Shown: one piece after another, positions 55,797 to 64,000 of the stretch
How positions within the stretch are numbered: position 1 is the stretch's first letter
How the letters are laid out: every line of letters begins with the position of its first letter
Source: Metaphire vulgaris
Lineage: Eukaryota > Annelida > Clitellata > Crassiclitellata > Megascolecidae
DNA: 64,000 nt
Assembly: GCA_018105865.1 (NCBI GenBank)
Contig: CM030836.1
Span: 1,364,001 to 1,428,000, forward strand
Direction of reading: 5' to 3'
Program-made: the position numbers and the translations under genes
Notes under the pieces: generated by a model
The model's input: the letters and a program-made list of their open reading frames with translations, nothing else
The model's database searches: none
Told to the model about the DNA's origin: nothing

Positions 55797-56061
55797 CAGT
55801 AGCGTCATTTCACACTTTTCTGGAAGGCGAGTAAATTTTTGGGCCAAATTTTGGCAAATTATGGGCATATTTTGGGCAATTATAGGCAAATTGTGGGCAA
55901 TTTTGAGACCAAGTTTGGCAAATTTGAAAATTTTGGACATTTTTAAAATTTTGGACAATTTTGGCGATTTTTTGCACATTTCACATTTATTTATTTGCTT
56001 AATACATTATTTCTTCATTTTCCTTAGGAGCCCGCCTGCCCCTCCACAAATGACGTCCCTG
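55797..56061. mobile_element. hAT-type MITE, TSD TTCACACT
   Basis: Perfect 8-bp duplications at 55789-55796 and 56062-56069. Ends are CAGTAGCGTCATTT and AAATGACGTCCCTG. The interior is an array of ttttgggca/ttggcaaa words shared with 5534-5849 and about 20094-20335. Confidence 0.92.
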
Positions 56062-56219
56062 TTCACACTGTTCATTATGATGCTTTTGATGTCCTCAGAT
56101 CTGGGCCCCCTTTACTCGCCACGATACACGGCAGATGTTGGAAGACGCTGTTGTCATTGACAACCAAATATTGCTTAATCAAAACTGTATAATCAACGGA
56201 GAGTCTTAATTGCAGCTTA

Positions 56220-56710
56220 AACCCTCGTTCCTCTTTCCTCTCCCCATCCGTCTCCCAATCGCCCCGGCCCCAACCCATTCAGCCCCGGCTCTAACCCATA
56301 CCCCCCCCGCCCTACCCACAGGCCCCAAACCCCCGTTCCCTTCCCTCACTCCATCCCTCTCCCAAACCCCTTCCTCTCCCCATCCCTGTCCCAATCGCAC
56401 CGGTCCAAACCCAACCCCACCCCAGCCCAAACCCATCCACGCCCAGGCCCAACCCATACCCGCCCCGCCCTGCCCCACAGGCCCCAAACCCCGTGCTCTT
56501 CCCTCTCCCCATCCCTCTCCCAACCCCTTAACTTTCCCCATCCCTCTCCCAATCGCCCTGGTCCCAACCCATCACCGCATCACCCCTAACCCACCGGCCC
56601 CAAACCCCGTTCCCAAACCTACACAACGCTGCTCCGAAAAAACCCGTGCAATCCACTTTCCTCTTCCCAAACCTCCCTTCCCTCTCCTCCTGCCCTGCCC
56701 TCGTTATTAT
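56220..56710. repeat. C-rich, G-poor degenerate minisatellite
   Basis: About 490 bp of cccaacccc/ccctctcccc words with a loose period near 60 bp (recurring ccctctcccaatcgcccc and ggccccaaacccc). Long spurious frames occur on both strands. Confidence 0.85.
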
Positions 56711-57094
56711 ATATATTTTACTCCTTCCTAACCTCAATACCTATTTTTAAATTTAATAAATACTATACATAATATACATATGTTCATTTATATGTTTTCA
56801 TTATATTGCGTTATTATTTACATAATGTGCACAGCGTCACGATGCGTTGGTGGGCAGAGCTTGAGGAAGTGGCCTGATTTTTAACGTATATAGTTACTAC
56901 GTGTACAGCGTCATAAATTGTCACTGTGGCGTGATTTCTACATACATAGTTATTACGTGGCGTGGAGCTTGGCTAGGTGGCGTGATTTTTACGTATATAC
57001 AAATGCAACTGTGCATATATAATAGGCCTATCTATATATACATATGTACAATATTGAAACGTTGTTCAAATAGCGTTATTCTTTTGGATTAGCA

Positions 57095-57420
57095 TTGAAC
57101 CGGTTGATGCGTACGCGTAATTCCTCGCTCGCAATGAGCTTATTCGTATATGTAGACTACGCTAAGCAAAGTCTGGATGTTCTCTTTAAACAAGTGACAA
57201 TGGATGAAGTGCGAATGGATGGCGAGATTCCAGAAGAACGAAGACAGCGAATGGCGCGAGAGCGAAAGCAAAATTCTCGAAAAAAAGTCCGGAGAATCTA
57301 GCTGTTCGGCGTTCTCAAAATACACAAAAAGTCCAGCGTTCACGAGCTTTCCGACAATCAGGTGAGAATGAGGAGCAGGCTGTTGCTCGGCGTGCAAAAG
57401 CAGCACATCAAACATGAGAA
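57095..57420 (+). pseudogene. Arg-rich remnant, possibly Helitron-like
   Basis: Across two frames the plus strand reads IPEERRQRMARERKQNS, then RRSQNTQKVQRSRAF and ENEEQAVARRAKAAHQ. Repeated RRxxN...RSR...EEQxxxRR units resemble the N-terminal repeats of Helitron polyproteins, but no helicase or Rep motif is present. Weak. Confidence 0.25.
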
Positions 57421-57664
57421 TCAAGCACTGCATGTCGTTCGACACTGCCAAATCATTACACTTACGTTGACTATCAAGTTTCAGAAAAATCACGCGAATG
57501 GGCGTTAACTCGGTTGAAGGAAAAGGCGGCGAGTTAGGGAAAATTAATTGCGCAAAATGCTATTGCATTTGCGTAAAATCGGGTGGTAAAACAGCCAATT
57601 TCTCCTGTCATTTTTGACGGGTAAACACCTAGTAATAACATAGTTTTGTTAGCCTATCTCCGGT

Positions 57665-58395
57665 TTCCGGTTTTGGCGCCATGATGGCGGCCAGCACGTG
57701 TTTGTACGTGCCACGGATTGTCGCCGTTCTCGGCATTTATCGACGTTCGGCGCTCGGATATTGCACCAAGCGTGAGGACTGCTTCCTACTCGTCGGTTCT
57801 TCGTAGAGTTTCTTACCGTCCTCCACTTTTCTACGTCGTTCTGGGGGGTTGAAGTCGGTCGCCGCCGCTGTTGAGTAATTGCGCCAAAGTCCACCATTAA
57901 CCCCTTAACCGTGTATTTAGCTGTAATTCAATGTAAAATGGACGGATATATCCGGATCCCCAGTTAAGGGGTTAAGATAGCGGCTGCGTGTCAACGTGAC
58001 TGTGATCGACTAGAACTCCTGGATCGAGTAGACATCGAGTTTAACATCTCCACCTTCCGACCATCGTCGTCGGATTTGCCGATTTCGATGACGAAATCTC
58101 TTGCGAAAGACCGCTTCTTCGGAATTCGCCTCCGATTTTACCGGGCGGAGAACTCCTATTATCAACTCGCGGACTGTTAACATCATCTTCCGTTCTTCGT
58201 TGGCGTGTCAATGTGGCTGCAGTTTTCTCGCGAAGGACCGCTTCTATATAGGATTCCGCACCGGATTTCTTCACGGCAGCGCGATCCTTCTATCATCCGA
58301 GTGGATTTTTAACATCGCCACCTTCCGACCATCATTGACATGTCAGCGTTGTGAAAGCGCTTTTGATTTTGGTTTGTAGCCATGTTACAGCGCTA
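57665..58395. repeat. Unclassified dispersed repeat related to 38480-38645
   Basis: The stretch 57680-57840 (catgatggcggccagcacg..., gtcggttcttcg) resembles 38480-38645. The right half contains two copies of a gcgaargaccgcttct segment about 130 bp apart. A 71-bp piggyBac-type MITE sits inside. Confidence 0.45.
57901..57971. mobile_element. 71-bp piggyBac-type MITE at TTAA
   Basis: CCCCTTAAC and GTTAAGGGG ends between TTAA at 57897-57900 and 57972-57975, with an internal palindrome CGGATATATCCG. Too small for anything but the ends. Confidence 0.65.
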
Positions 58396-59430
58396 TATAA
58401 ATCGTCGTGATAATAATAATATCTCAAAATTAACATTCGTAGCAGCTCTCATGATCAAAAATCGTTATGTATTAAAAGAATCTGCAGGAGATCTTTAAAC
58501 TGAAAATCCATACCACATTCCACCCCGTTAAAATGATGATAATTAATTAATCGAGAGCATATTTCTATTTTAAACTGGTGCTATAGAATAGTACTACTAC
58601 AATCATAGCCTATTCTAAGAAGCCGATCAATGTCCGACAATAAGCTATGTTGAGTTGTTGACACTGTGCAGGTTATCATAGCAATGCGCCTTGGCCGGTG
58701 GAAAGTAAAGAAGCAGCTGGGATCTTAATGGACCATCCAGATGTGGTGTAGTGTAATCGTAAAATGAAAGGACAATAAGTTATTTGGTCAGATTTTACGC
58801 TTGAATTGTATCTGAAAGAGTAAGTCATTGGTTATTATACTGGCAGGCGACAACATTGTGGCCATACCAGTGTCATCAGCAGCAGTAGACTGCTAATTTA
58901 GTGCAGCTAGATTGTTGTTGATTAAGTTACGAAAACGGATGCTACAGGGTGCCAGCTCTTCGTATAAACTCTGCGTGCATCAGACTTACACGGAAGACGA
59001 ACATTGTGAAAATGGTTCAGGGATAACCTGGATTAAGTAAATTATTATAAACAGTCGATCAGCAGACAATTGATAATGTGCTGAATGAGCAGAGTGACTC
59101 AGAAATCGAATGAGTGTCAGAATTGCACTGAATTGTCATATTTAGAATACACCTTTTTTAATAAAATACTCTTTAATTTTAAAGTTAATGGAATTGATAA
59201 ATTCTATCGTTTTACTTGTCTCTTTGTGCACGACGTAGTCATATTTAGTAGACACTACATCTAAACTGTCATAACTTTCATGATTTCATTGGAACTGTAT
59301 TACACATGATTACTATTTAATATTAATGTTTTAATTGGAATCCGATGGAACGGTGGGATGGAATGGGATAGGATTATGGGACAGGCATAATTTGCCATGG
59401 GATGGGATTGGACGGGACAGTAAATTATGT
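58396..59430. other. Unassigned sequence
   Basis: No exon or element border seen. A gggat-rich patch is at about 59350-59418. Confidence 0.5.
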
Positions 59431-59703
59431 CACATGGACAAGTCTGCTTACCGCCCGTAGCAGAATCGATGAGTTAACGCCTTCAGTTTTTCATGGCGTC
59501 GGCCTATTGAAGGCGGTGGTCAGCTTTTCCCTTGCCTCATTTCCCTCTCTTGTGATAGAACCCGCTGTAATCATTCAGAGCTGAGTCCACTGGGGCGCTT
59601 GTGGCAAACGCAACCAAAAAGATTATGCTGTGCCCTGGACTTGAACTGCGGACCTCATGTTTCGCATAACAAGGCACTGCACTAACCACTGCTCCACCGC
59701 GCA
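59430..59703 (-). mobile_element. tRNA-derived SINE
   Basis: On the minus strand the head reads GCGGTGGAGCAGTGGTTAG (A-box-like) and GCAGTTCAAGTCC (B-box-like) about 50 bp apart, the internal RNA polymerase III promoter of tRNA-headed SINEs. A non-tRNA body follows to about 59430; the 3' border is uncertain. The cloverleaf is not intact enough for a tRNA gene. Confidence 0.6.
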
Positions 59704-60189
59704 AAGAATAATAGAGATGATATCTTGTATTGTACAGGATTGTATTGCGGGCATTAACGATCAACATTAATTTTATGATACTTGATATAGAATGGCACAA
59801 TATGTTTTAAAATGTCTGCATATTCTCTATCTTGTAAAGTATACATATGTGCTGTACCTTTATAGAAAGTGTAAGATAATCGTAGTTTATATCAACGTAA
59901 ACTTCGGCCATCATTTGATCAGCACAATTACTAATTAACTTATGCATTCTCAGTAATTTATGAAGTCTCGAGTAACACCATGCCTGTCTGGGTGAGATAC
60001 TGAAAATATAGAGTGACTTTCCATCTGTAGGAAAGACTTTTACAGATGCTGTCGGCATCGAAAGTGGAAAGCATTGAAATAGTCCGATGGGGATATCATA
60101 CAGGATTGCTGCATTAACAACTCTAAATAAACTCTTCATGTTCTTAATTTTATGTATGTGTTTAGACGTGCGATTGTACTTTCACCTTT

Positions 60190-60275
60190 TAATATCGGGT
60201 TGAGTTGGGTCAGCAGACAGGAATTTTAAATGGGTTGGGTTTTGGTTCAAAAAACCGACCCATGGACAACTCTGA
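60190..60275. mobile_element. End fragment of the cccaac hAT-like family
   Basis: Contains gggttgggtt words and ends CCCATGGACAACTCTG, matching the terminal type of 41096-42049. Only one end is present. Confidence 0.45.
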
Positions 60276-60623
60276 GCTACCATACTGATGATCTAGTTGC
60301 CCTGAACAATATGCTCAGCTATTGGGTCCCTGAATGACAGAAGATGGTTTGCTCTGTTACACTGGTCAACAAGGTTTTTGTTTCCTGTGAAATTTCTGGT
60401 GTTCCAGGTAGATTTTGTCATGCTGATTACAGGAATAATTTTGAAATTTTCCCACACTCCACTATAAGCGTCACAAATGCCACAGTATGGGTCGTGGATG
60501 TGACTTTTATATATTAATTCAAATCTAAATTGTCTTCAGCTTATTTAGAAGCCAATGTAAAGCGTTAAGCATAAAGTCTGAGATGCTAGAGTTGCGAAGA
60601 GCTTTAGCCACAAGACAAACCGC

Positions 60624-62339
60624 AGGATTTAGGACCAAGGCCCGGACCAAGTGTACCACTCCGATTACAGGCAGATATCGCCGGACTGCTACATCTGTGG
60701 AGAGTCTACGTTGAAATCACAGAAGCGGAGTATGACAGCAATCACAAAGAAAGGATATGAGTTATACTTTGGATGCAAAATTGGCGTCCAGGACAAAGTA
60801 TGGGCACCTCATATATGTTGTTCATCTTGTGCTACCAGTCTGCGAGCTTGGCTTGCAGGTAAGCGTCCATCCATGCCATTCGCCATACCAATGATATGGA
60901 GGGAGCAGAATAATCATGTAACGGATTGCTATTTCTGCATGACGAATGTTACAGGATTTTCTTCAAAGAATAGGAAGTCTATTGAGTATCCTAACCTTGC
61001 CTCGGCAATGAGACCAGTTCCACACGACGAGAGTCTTCCTGTTCCAAACACCCCCTTTCCGAGTTTTGGACACTGGAGGACGAGGACGAGCATGCAGAGA
61101 CAGATGAAATGCTGCAGATAGTTGATGATTCAGCTACGAAGACCCAGAGTTTGAGCCATCGACATCCAGCAATCCTCATTTGATTTCTCAGACAGAGCTC
61201 AATGATCTGGTCAGAGACTTAGATTTGTCAAAAAGTCAAGCAGAATTGCTTGGATCTAGGTTGCAAGGATGGAATCTGCTCTCTCCAGGTACAAAAATTT
61301 CAGTATTTCGTAAACGGCATGAAGACTTGACTGGATTCTTCAAAAAATCGACAGTCTTACTTTTTGCATTGACATTGATGGATTGCTTTCTGCTTTCGGC
61401 TGTAAGCACAATCCATCCGAATGGCGACTTTTTGTTGAATCTTCGCTGTTAAGTTTAAAGGCTGTTTTGCTGCACAATGGCAATTCATATTCTTCAGTAC
61501 CCATTGGACATGCTGCTTACATGAATGAAACATATGAGAACATGCAGCTGCTATTGAAACACATAGAATACTCGAGATACAACTGGAATATATGTGGAGA
61601 TCTGAAAGTTGTTGCACTTCTACTCGGTCTGCAGCTATGCTACACCAAGTACTGCTGCTTTCTTTGCGAGTGGGACAGCCGAGCTAGAGATTCACATTAT
61701 GTGAGAAAGGTCTGGCCACCTCGCAGGGACTTGGTTCCAGGACAGAAGAACGTTAAACATGATCCTCTCGTTGATCCGAAGAACATTTATCTCCCACCTT
61801 TGCACATCAAACTTGGGTTAATGAAAAACTTTGTCAAAGCAATGAACAAAGAAAGTGAAGCCTTTACATACTTACGACAGAGGTTTCCACGCACCAGTAA
61901 TGCTAAAATAAAAGAAGGCGTTTTTGTTGGCCCACAGATTCGAGAGATGCTCAAGGACAGTCACTTTGAGGGCCTTCTGCAGGGTGCCGAGCATGTTGCC
62001 TGGACAGCCTGCAGGGATGTTGTTGCTAACTTTTTGGGCAACTACAAGGCGTCAAACTATGTTGAACAAGTTGGAAATCTGCTACAAGCTTACAAGGCAA
62101 TAAAATGCAACATGTCACTGAAGATACACTTCCTTCATTCTCACTTGGACTTCTTCCCGGACAATCTCGGCGCCGTCAGTGATGAACATGGTGAAAGATT
62201 TCACAAAGACATTGCCAGCATCGAGAAACGCTACCAGGGAAAGTGGAGTCCGTCTATGCTCGGAGACTACTGTTGGTCACTGATACGTGAAGCACAGGAC
62301 AGTGACTACAAACGAAAATCTACAGCAAAAAATTTCTAA
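60624..62339 (+). pseudogene. Multicopy invertebrate gene of unknown function, probably transposon-derived
   Basis: Frames at 60651-61121, 61180-61452 and 61383-62339 form one protein with frameshifts near 61060, 61130 and 61358. N-terminal part: Cys-rich (CYICGES, APHICCSSCATSLRAWL, CYFCMTNVTGFSSKNRKS). Middle: acidic linker, then ELNDLVRDLDLSKSQAELL. C-terminal part: CIDIDGLLSAFGCKHNPSEW, ICGDLKVVALLLGLQ, YCCFLCEWDSRARDSHY, PPLHIKLGLMKNFVKAM and SDEHGERFHKDIASIEKRYQ. I recall this type as widespread and repetitive in arthropods and cnidarians without assigned function. Conserved Asp/Glu positions hint at an RNase H-like nuclease core; that is inference. Confidence 0.75.
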
Positions 62340-63210
62340 TTTTCTCATGTCTTGTCATTATTGCCTAGATCCTTCTGTAGGATTATGTTGCAAAAGACGT
62401 TACAATACTAAATGCTAAATTGTCGATTTCTTAAAAACCTTACGTGATACAGAAATTCTAATTACATATTTGTGTTCAGCAAGTCAAAATCTATTTGTTT
62501 CACCAAAATTTGTAGAGAAAACAAAAACTGGCATAACATTTGTTGACCAGTGTTACATGCCTAGTCACTGTTGTTGGATATGCCTGTGCTGTAATTGGTT
62601 AAGCAAAGCGAAATATAATCAGGCTGAGCAACAACAGACCGGAGGGAGATATTGTGAATTTGGGGTGGGTTTGACTAAGGACGAAAGTCTTTAGTCTCTT
62701 AGAGTCTGTTCGTTTTACAGACACAGCAGTCTTGAGCCCTTCTGAGATGACTGATGTAGACCTTCTCTTTGAAGCACGAAAATAAGCAAAAGTCAAATTA
62801 ATTACTGTAAATTATCCATATTGGACGTAAAGTAGTCAAATTTCCGTTCAGCTGAAGTGGCGTAGATCAGAGCAGTAAAGATGAATACTAAGCTGCAGTC
62901 AAAGTTTAAAAAAATGGTTAAAATTCTAGAAATGAGGAGAGAACCTGAAGCAATAATGTAATTATTTCTAGCCACGGCTAAGAAGTGAACCATAATAAAC
63001 GTCAAATTAATTTTGGTAATAATAAAACAAATACAAATCTGAAATAACAAATAAACATTCTTTATTAATTTAGGATATAATACGCTCAAAGTTCCAATAA
63101 ATAACTATATCAAATCTGAATAGCTTAAAGTATGAGTCAATTTCTCACAAATTTAATTATTTCACGAATGTAAATCTTAAAATTAAATAAACCGTTTTCT
63201 CGGACTTTCT
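62340..63210. other. Unassigned AT-rich sequence
   Basis: No recognisable exon or repeat between the transposon-like pseudogene and the C-type lectin exon. Confidence 0.5.
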
Positions 63211-63494
63211 TTAGAATTCGCAGAGCGAGCAAATCAGAACGCCGCACGGAAAGTCGTTCCAACGATAGTCCAGATGAGGCGAAGACGCAATGACAACGCA
63301 GTTCTCTTTGCCAACATGGCAGTCAGGCTGTGACGGACCCCAGTTGGTGTTGTTGAAAGGTGTCTCTGTTGTCCCCACTGGCTTCCAAAGAAAGTCAGTA
63401 CTGCACTGACTTGGATTTCCTGTCTGTCCACTTAGCCATGAGACCTTTCCTCCAGCAGCCCACGATGAGGCGAAACAGACTGCAGATTCTTGCT
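63211..63494 (-). CDS. C-type lectin domain, C-terminal exon (gene 2)
   Basis: A terminal exon, acceptor TCCTCTAG before 63494, stop TAA at 63211, phase 1 at the start. It lacks any Met but reads QESAVCFASSWAAGGKVSWL, FLWKPVG, NTNWGPSQPDCHVG, KENCVVIASS, YRWNDFPC and LICSLCEF. It carries QPD, the Glu of KENC and WND, the calcium and galactose-type ligand set. The intron to its right is homologous to that of gene 1 (shared tttacagtgt-gtgcaaaagtctg words), so the two are tandem duplicates. Earlier exons lie beyond the window. Confidence 0.88.
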
Positions 63495-63643
63495 CTAGAG
63501 GAGATCACGTAAGATGGAGACTTTTCACAGGTTGATAGCGCAATGTTTTTAGATTTACAGTGTCGTGCAAAAGTCTGAAAACGCCTTCCAAAAGTAAATT
63601 TGCTTCCATCCTACTTCTCCTTTTTATATTGATTTCCTTATAT

Positions 63644-63930
63644 TGGGGTGGGAAGTTAGCAGAGTGGTAACAACGCTGGACGGTAGAGCAGAAGGTCTCG
63701 TGGTCAATTCCCGCAGGAGCCCTAAGGTCAACTCAGCCTTACTCGCTAGAGGGCCGAGGTAAATTGAGGAGCAGCGTCAAGCTGCGAGGTAAGACGTGGG
63801 TCTGGGAAAAGTAATGGCAACCTATCCCGGATTAATGGATTATACCACCTACGTCGCTAGTTGCCCAGGCCGGAGATAAGCGCCGGAACCCAACGCTCGG
63901 ACTCGAGTACGGGACCTACCTTTTATTATT
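63644..63930 (+). mobile_element. tRNA-derived SINE in the lectin intron
   Basis: The head contains TTAGCAGAGTGG (A box) and GTGGTCAATTCCCGC (B box). A conserved-looking body continues to TACGGGACCTACC, followed by a T-rich tail. It is not a functional tRNA gene: the acceptor stem does not pair fully and sequence continues well past 75 nt. Confidence 0.65.
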
Positions 63931-64000
63931 TTTCTTCCTTATATTACATATTACTTTGTCTCTTTCTCAAATCAACACCGTGAATCAGAATAATTCTGAA

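Noticed and set aside
56075..56737. Pro-rich and Gly-rich frames up to 173 codons
   Set aside because: Artefacts of a C-rich minisatellite; open on both strands at once.
63234..63431. 65-codon minus frame in C-type lectin gene 2
   Set aside because: It starts at a Met in the wrong frame; the lectin frame has no Met because it is an internal exon.
63644..63720. Functional tRNA gene
   Set aside because: A and B boxes are present but the cloverleaf is imperfect and the sequence continues into a SINE body.

Overview
This is animal genomic DNA, not prokaryotic. Coding sequence is split into exons with GT/AG borders and most of the window is transposon debris: several LINE clades, piggyBac and hAT elements with readable target-site duplications (TSDs), LTR elements, tRNA-headed SINEs and many di- to tetranucleotide arrays. 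The host genes are F-type (fucolectin) and C-type lectin exons. Together these suggest a marine invertebrate, either lophotrochozoan or invertebrate deuterostome. No species call is supported by what I can read.

Host genes, all on the minus strand. (1) A candidate large modular lectin gene spans 45762 down to 5230. It has one long exon with a signal peptide and about nine coiled-coil/sequon repeats (44340-45762), then exon pairs each encoding one F-type lectin domain: C2/C3 (42757-42990, 40744-40971), B2/B3 (34977-35234, 34037-34273) and A2/A3 (6476-6730, 5230-5466), plus a broken exon D2 (43207-43355). Every junction is phase 1 and every join stays open, so one secreted protein of the form signal peptide, coiled coil, F-type lectin x3 is possible. 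The last exon still ends in a splice donor, so the gene would continue beyond the window or be truncated. (2) A C-type lectin domain in two exons (52771-52956 and 51817-52106). (3) The last exon of a paralogous C-type lectin (63211-63494).

The F-type lectin pairs sit in three related segmental units: A about 1104-7435, B about 27848-36686, C about 38640-43000 and more diverged. Because the units are homologous outside the exons, they serve as empty-site controls for one another. This exposes precise insertions: a piggyBac-like element at TTAA holding a hAT element that holds a LINE (2634-5153); a piggyBac-like element at CTAA holding two LINEs and transposase remnants (29957-33946); a piggyBac derivative at TTAA with a zinc-ribbon tail split by a hAT MITE (35622-36606); and hAT-type elements with 8-bp TSDs at 5534-5849, 7213-7435, 39635-40576 and 41096-42049.

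Other blocks: 9705-12290 is a decayed Ty3/gypsy-type element (LTR, primer-binding site, gag, zinc knuckle, protease). 12482-14477 is a 5'-truncated LINE between 25-bp TSDs. 14625-15995 is a CR1/L2-type LINE split by a MITE. 16195-17726 and 47297-48810 are copies of one LTR family. 19150-20440 is a MITE cluster. About 21665-26600 is a nearly full CR1-type LINE (esterase ORF1, endonuclease/RT ORF2) with a hAT element inserted in ORF1. 60624-62339 is a frameshifted member of a multicopy invertebrate gene family that is probably transposon-derived. Most remaining sequence is unrecognised and likely old repeat or intron. All calls come from reading motifs, translations and repeats by eye; no database search was run.
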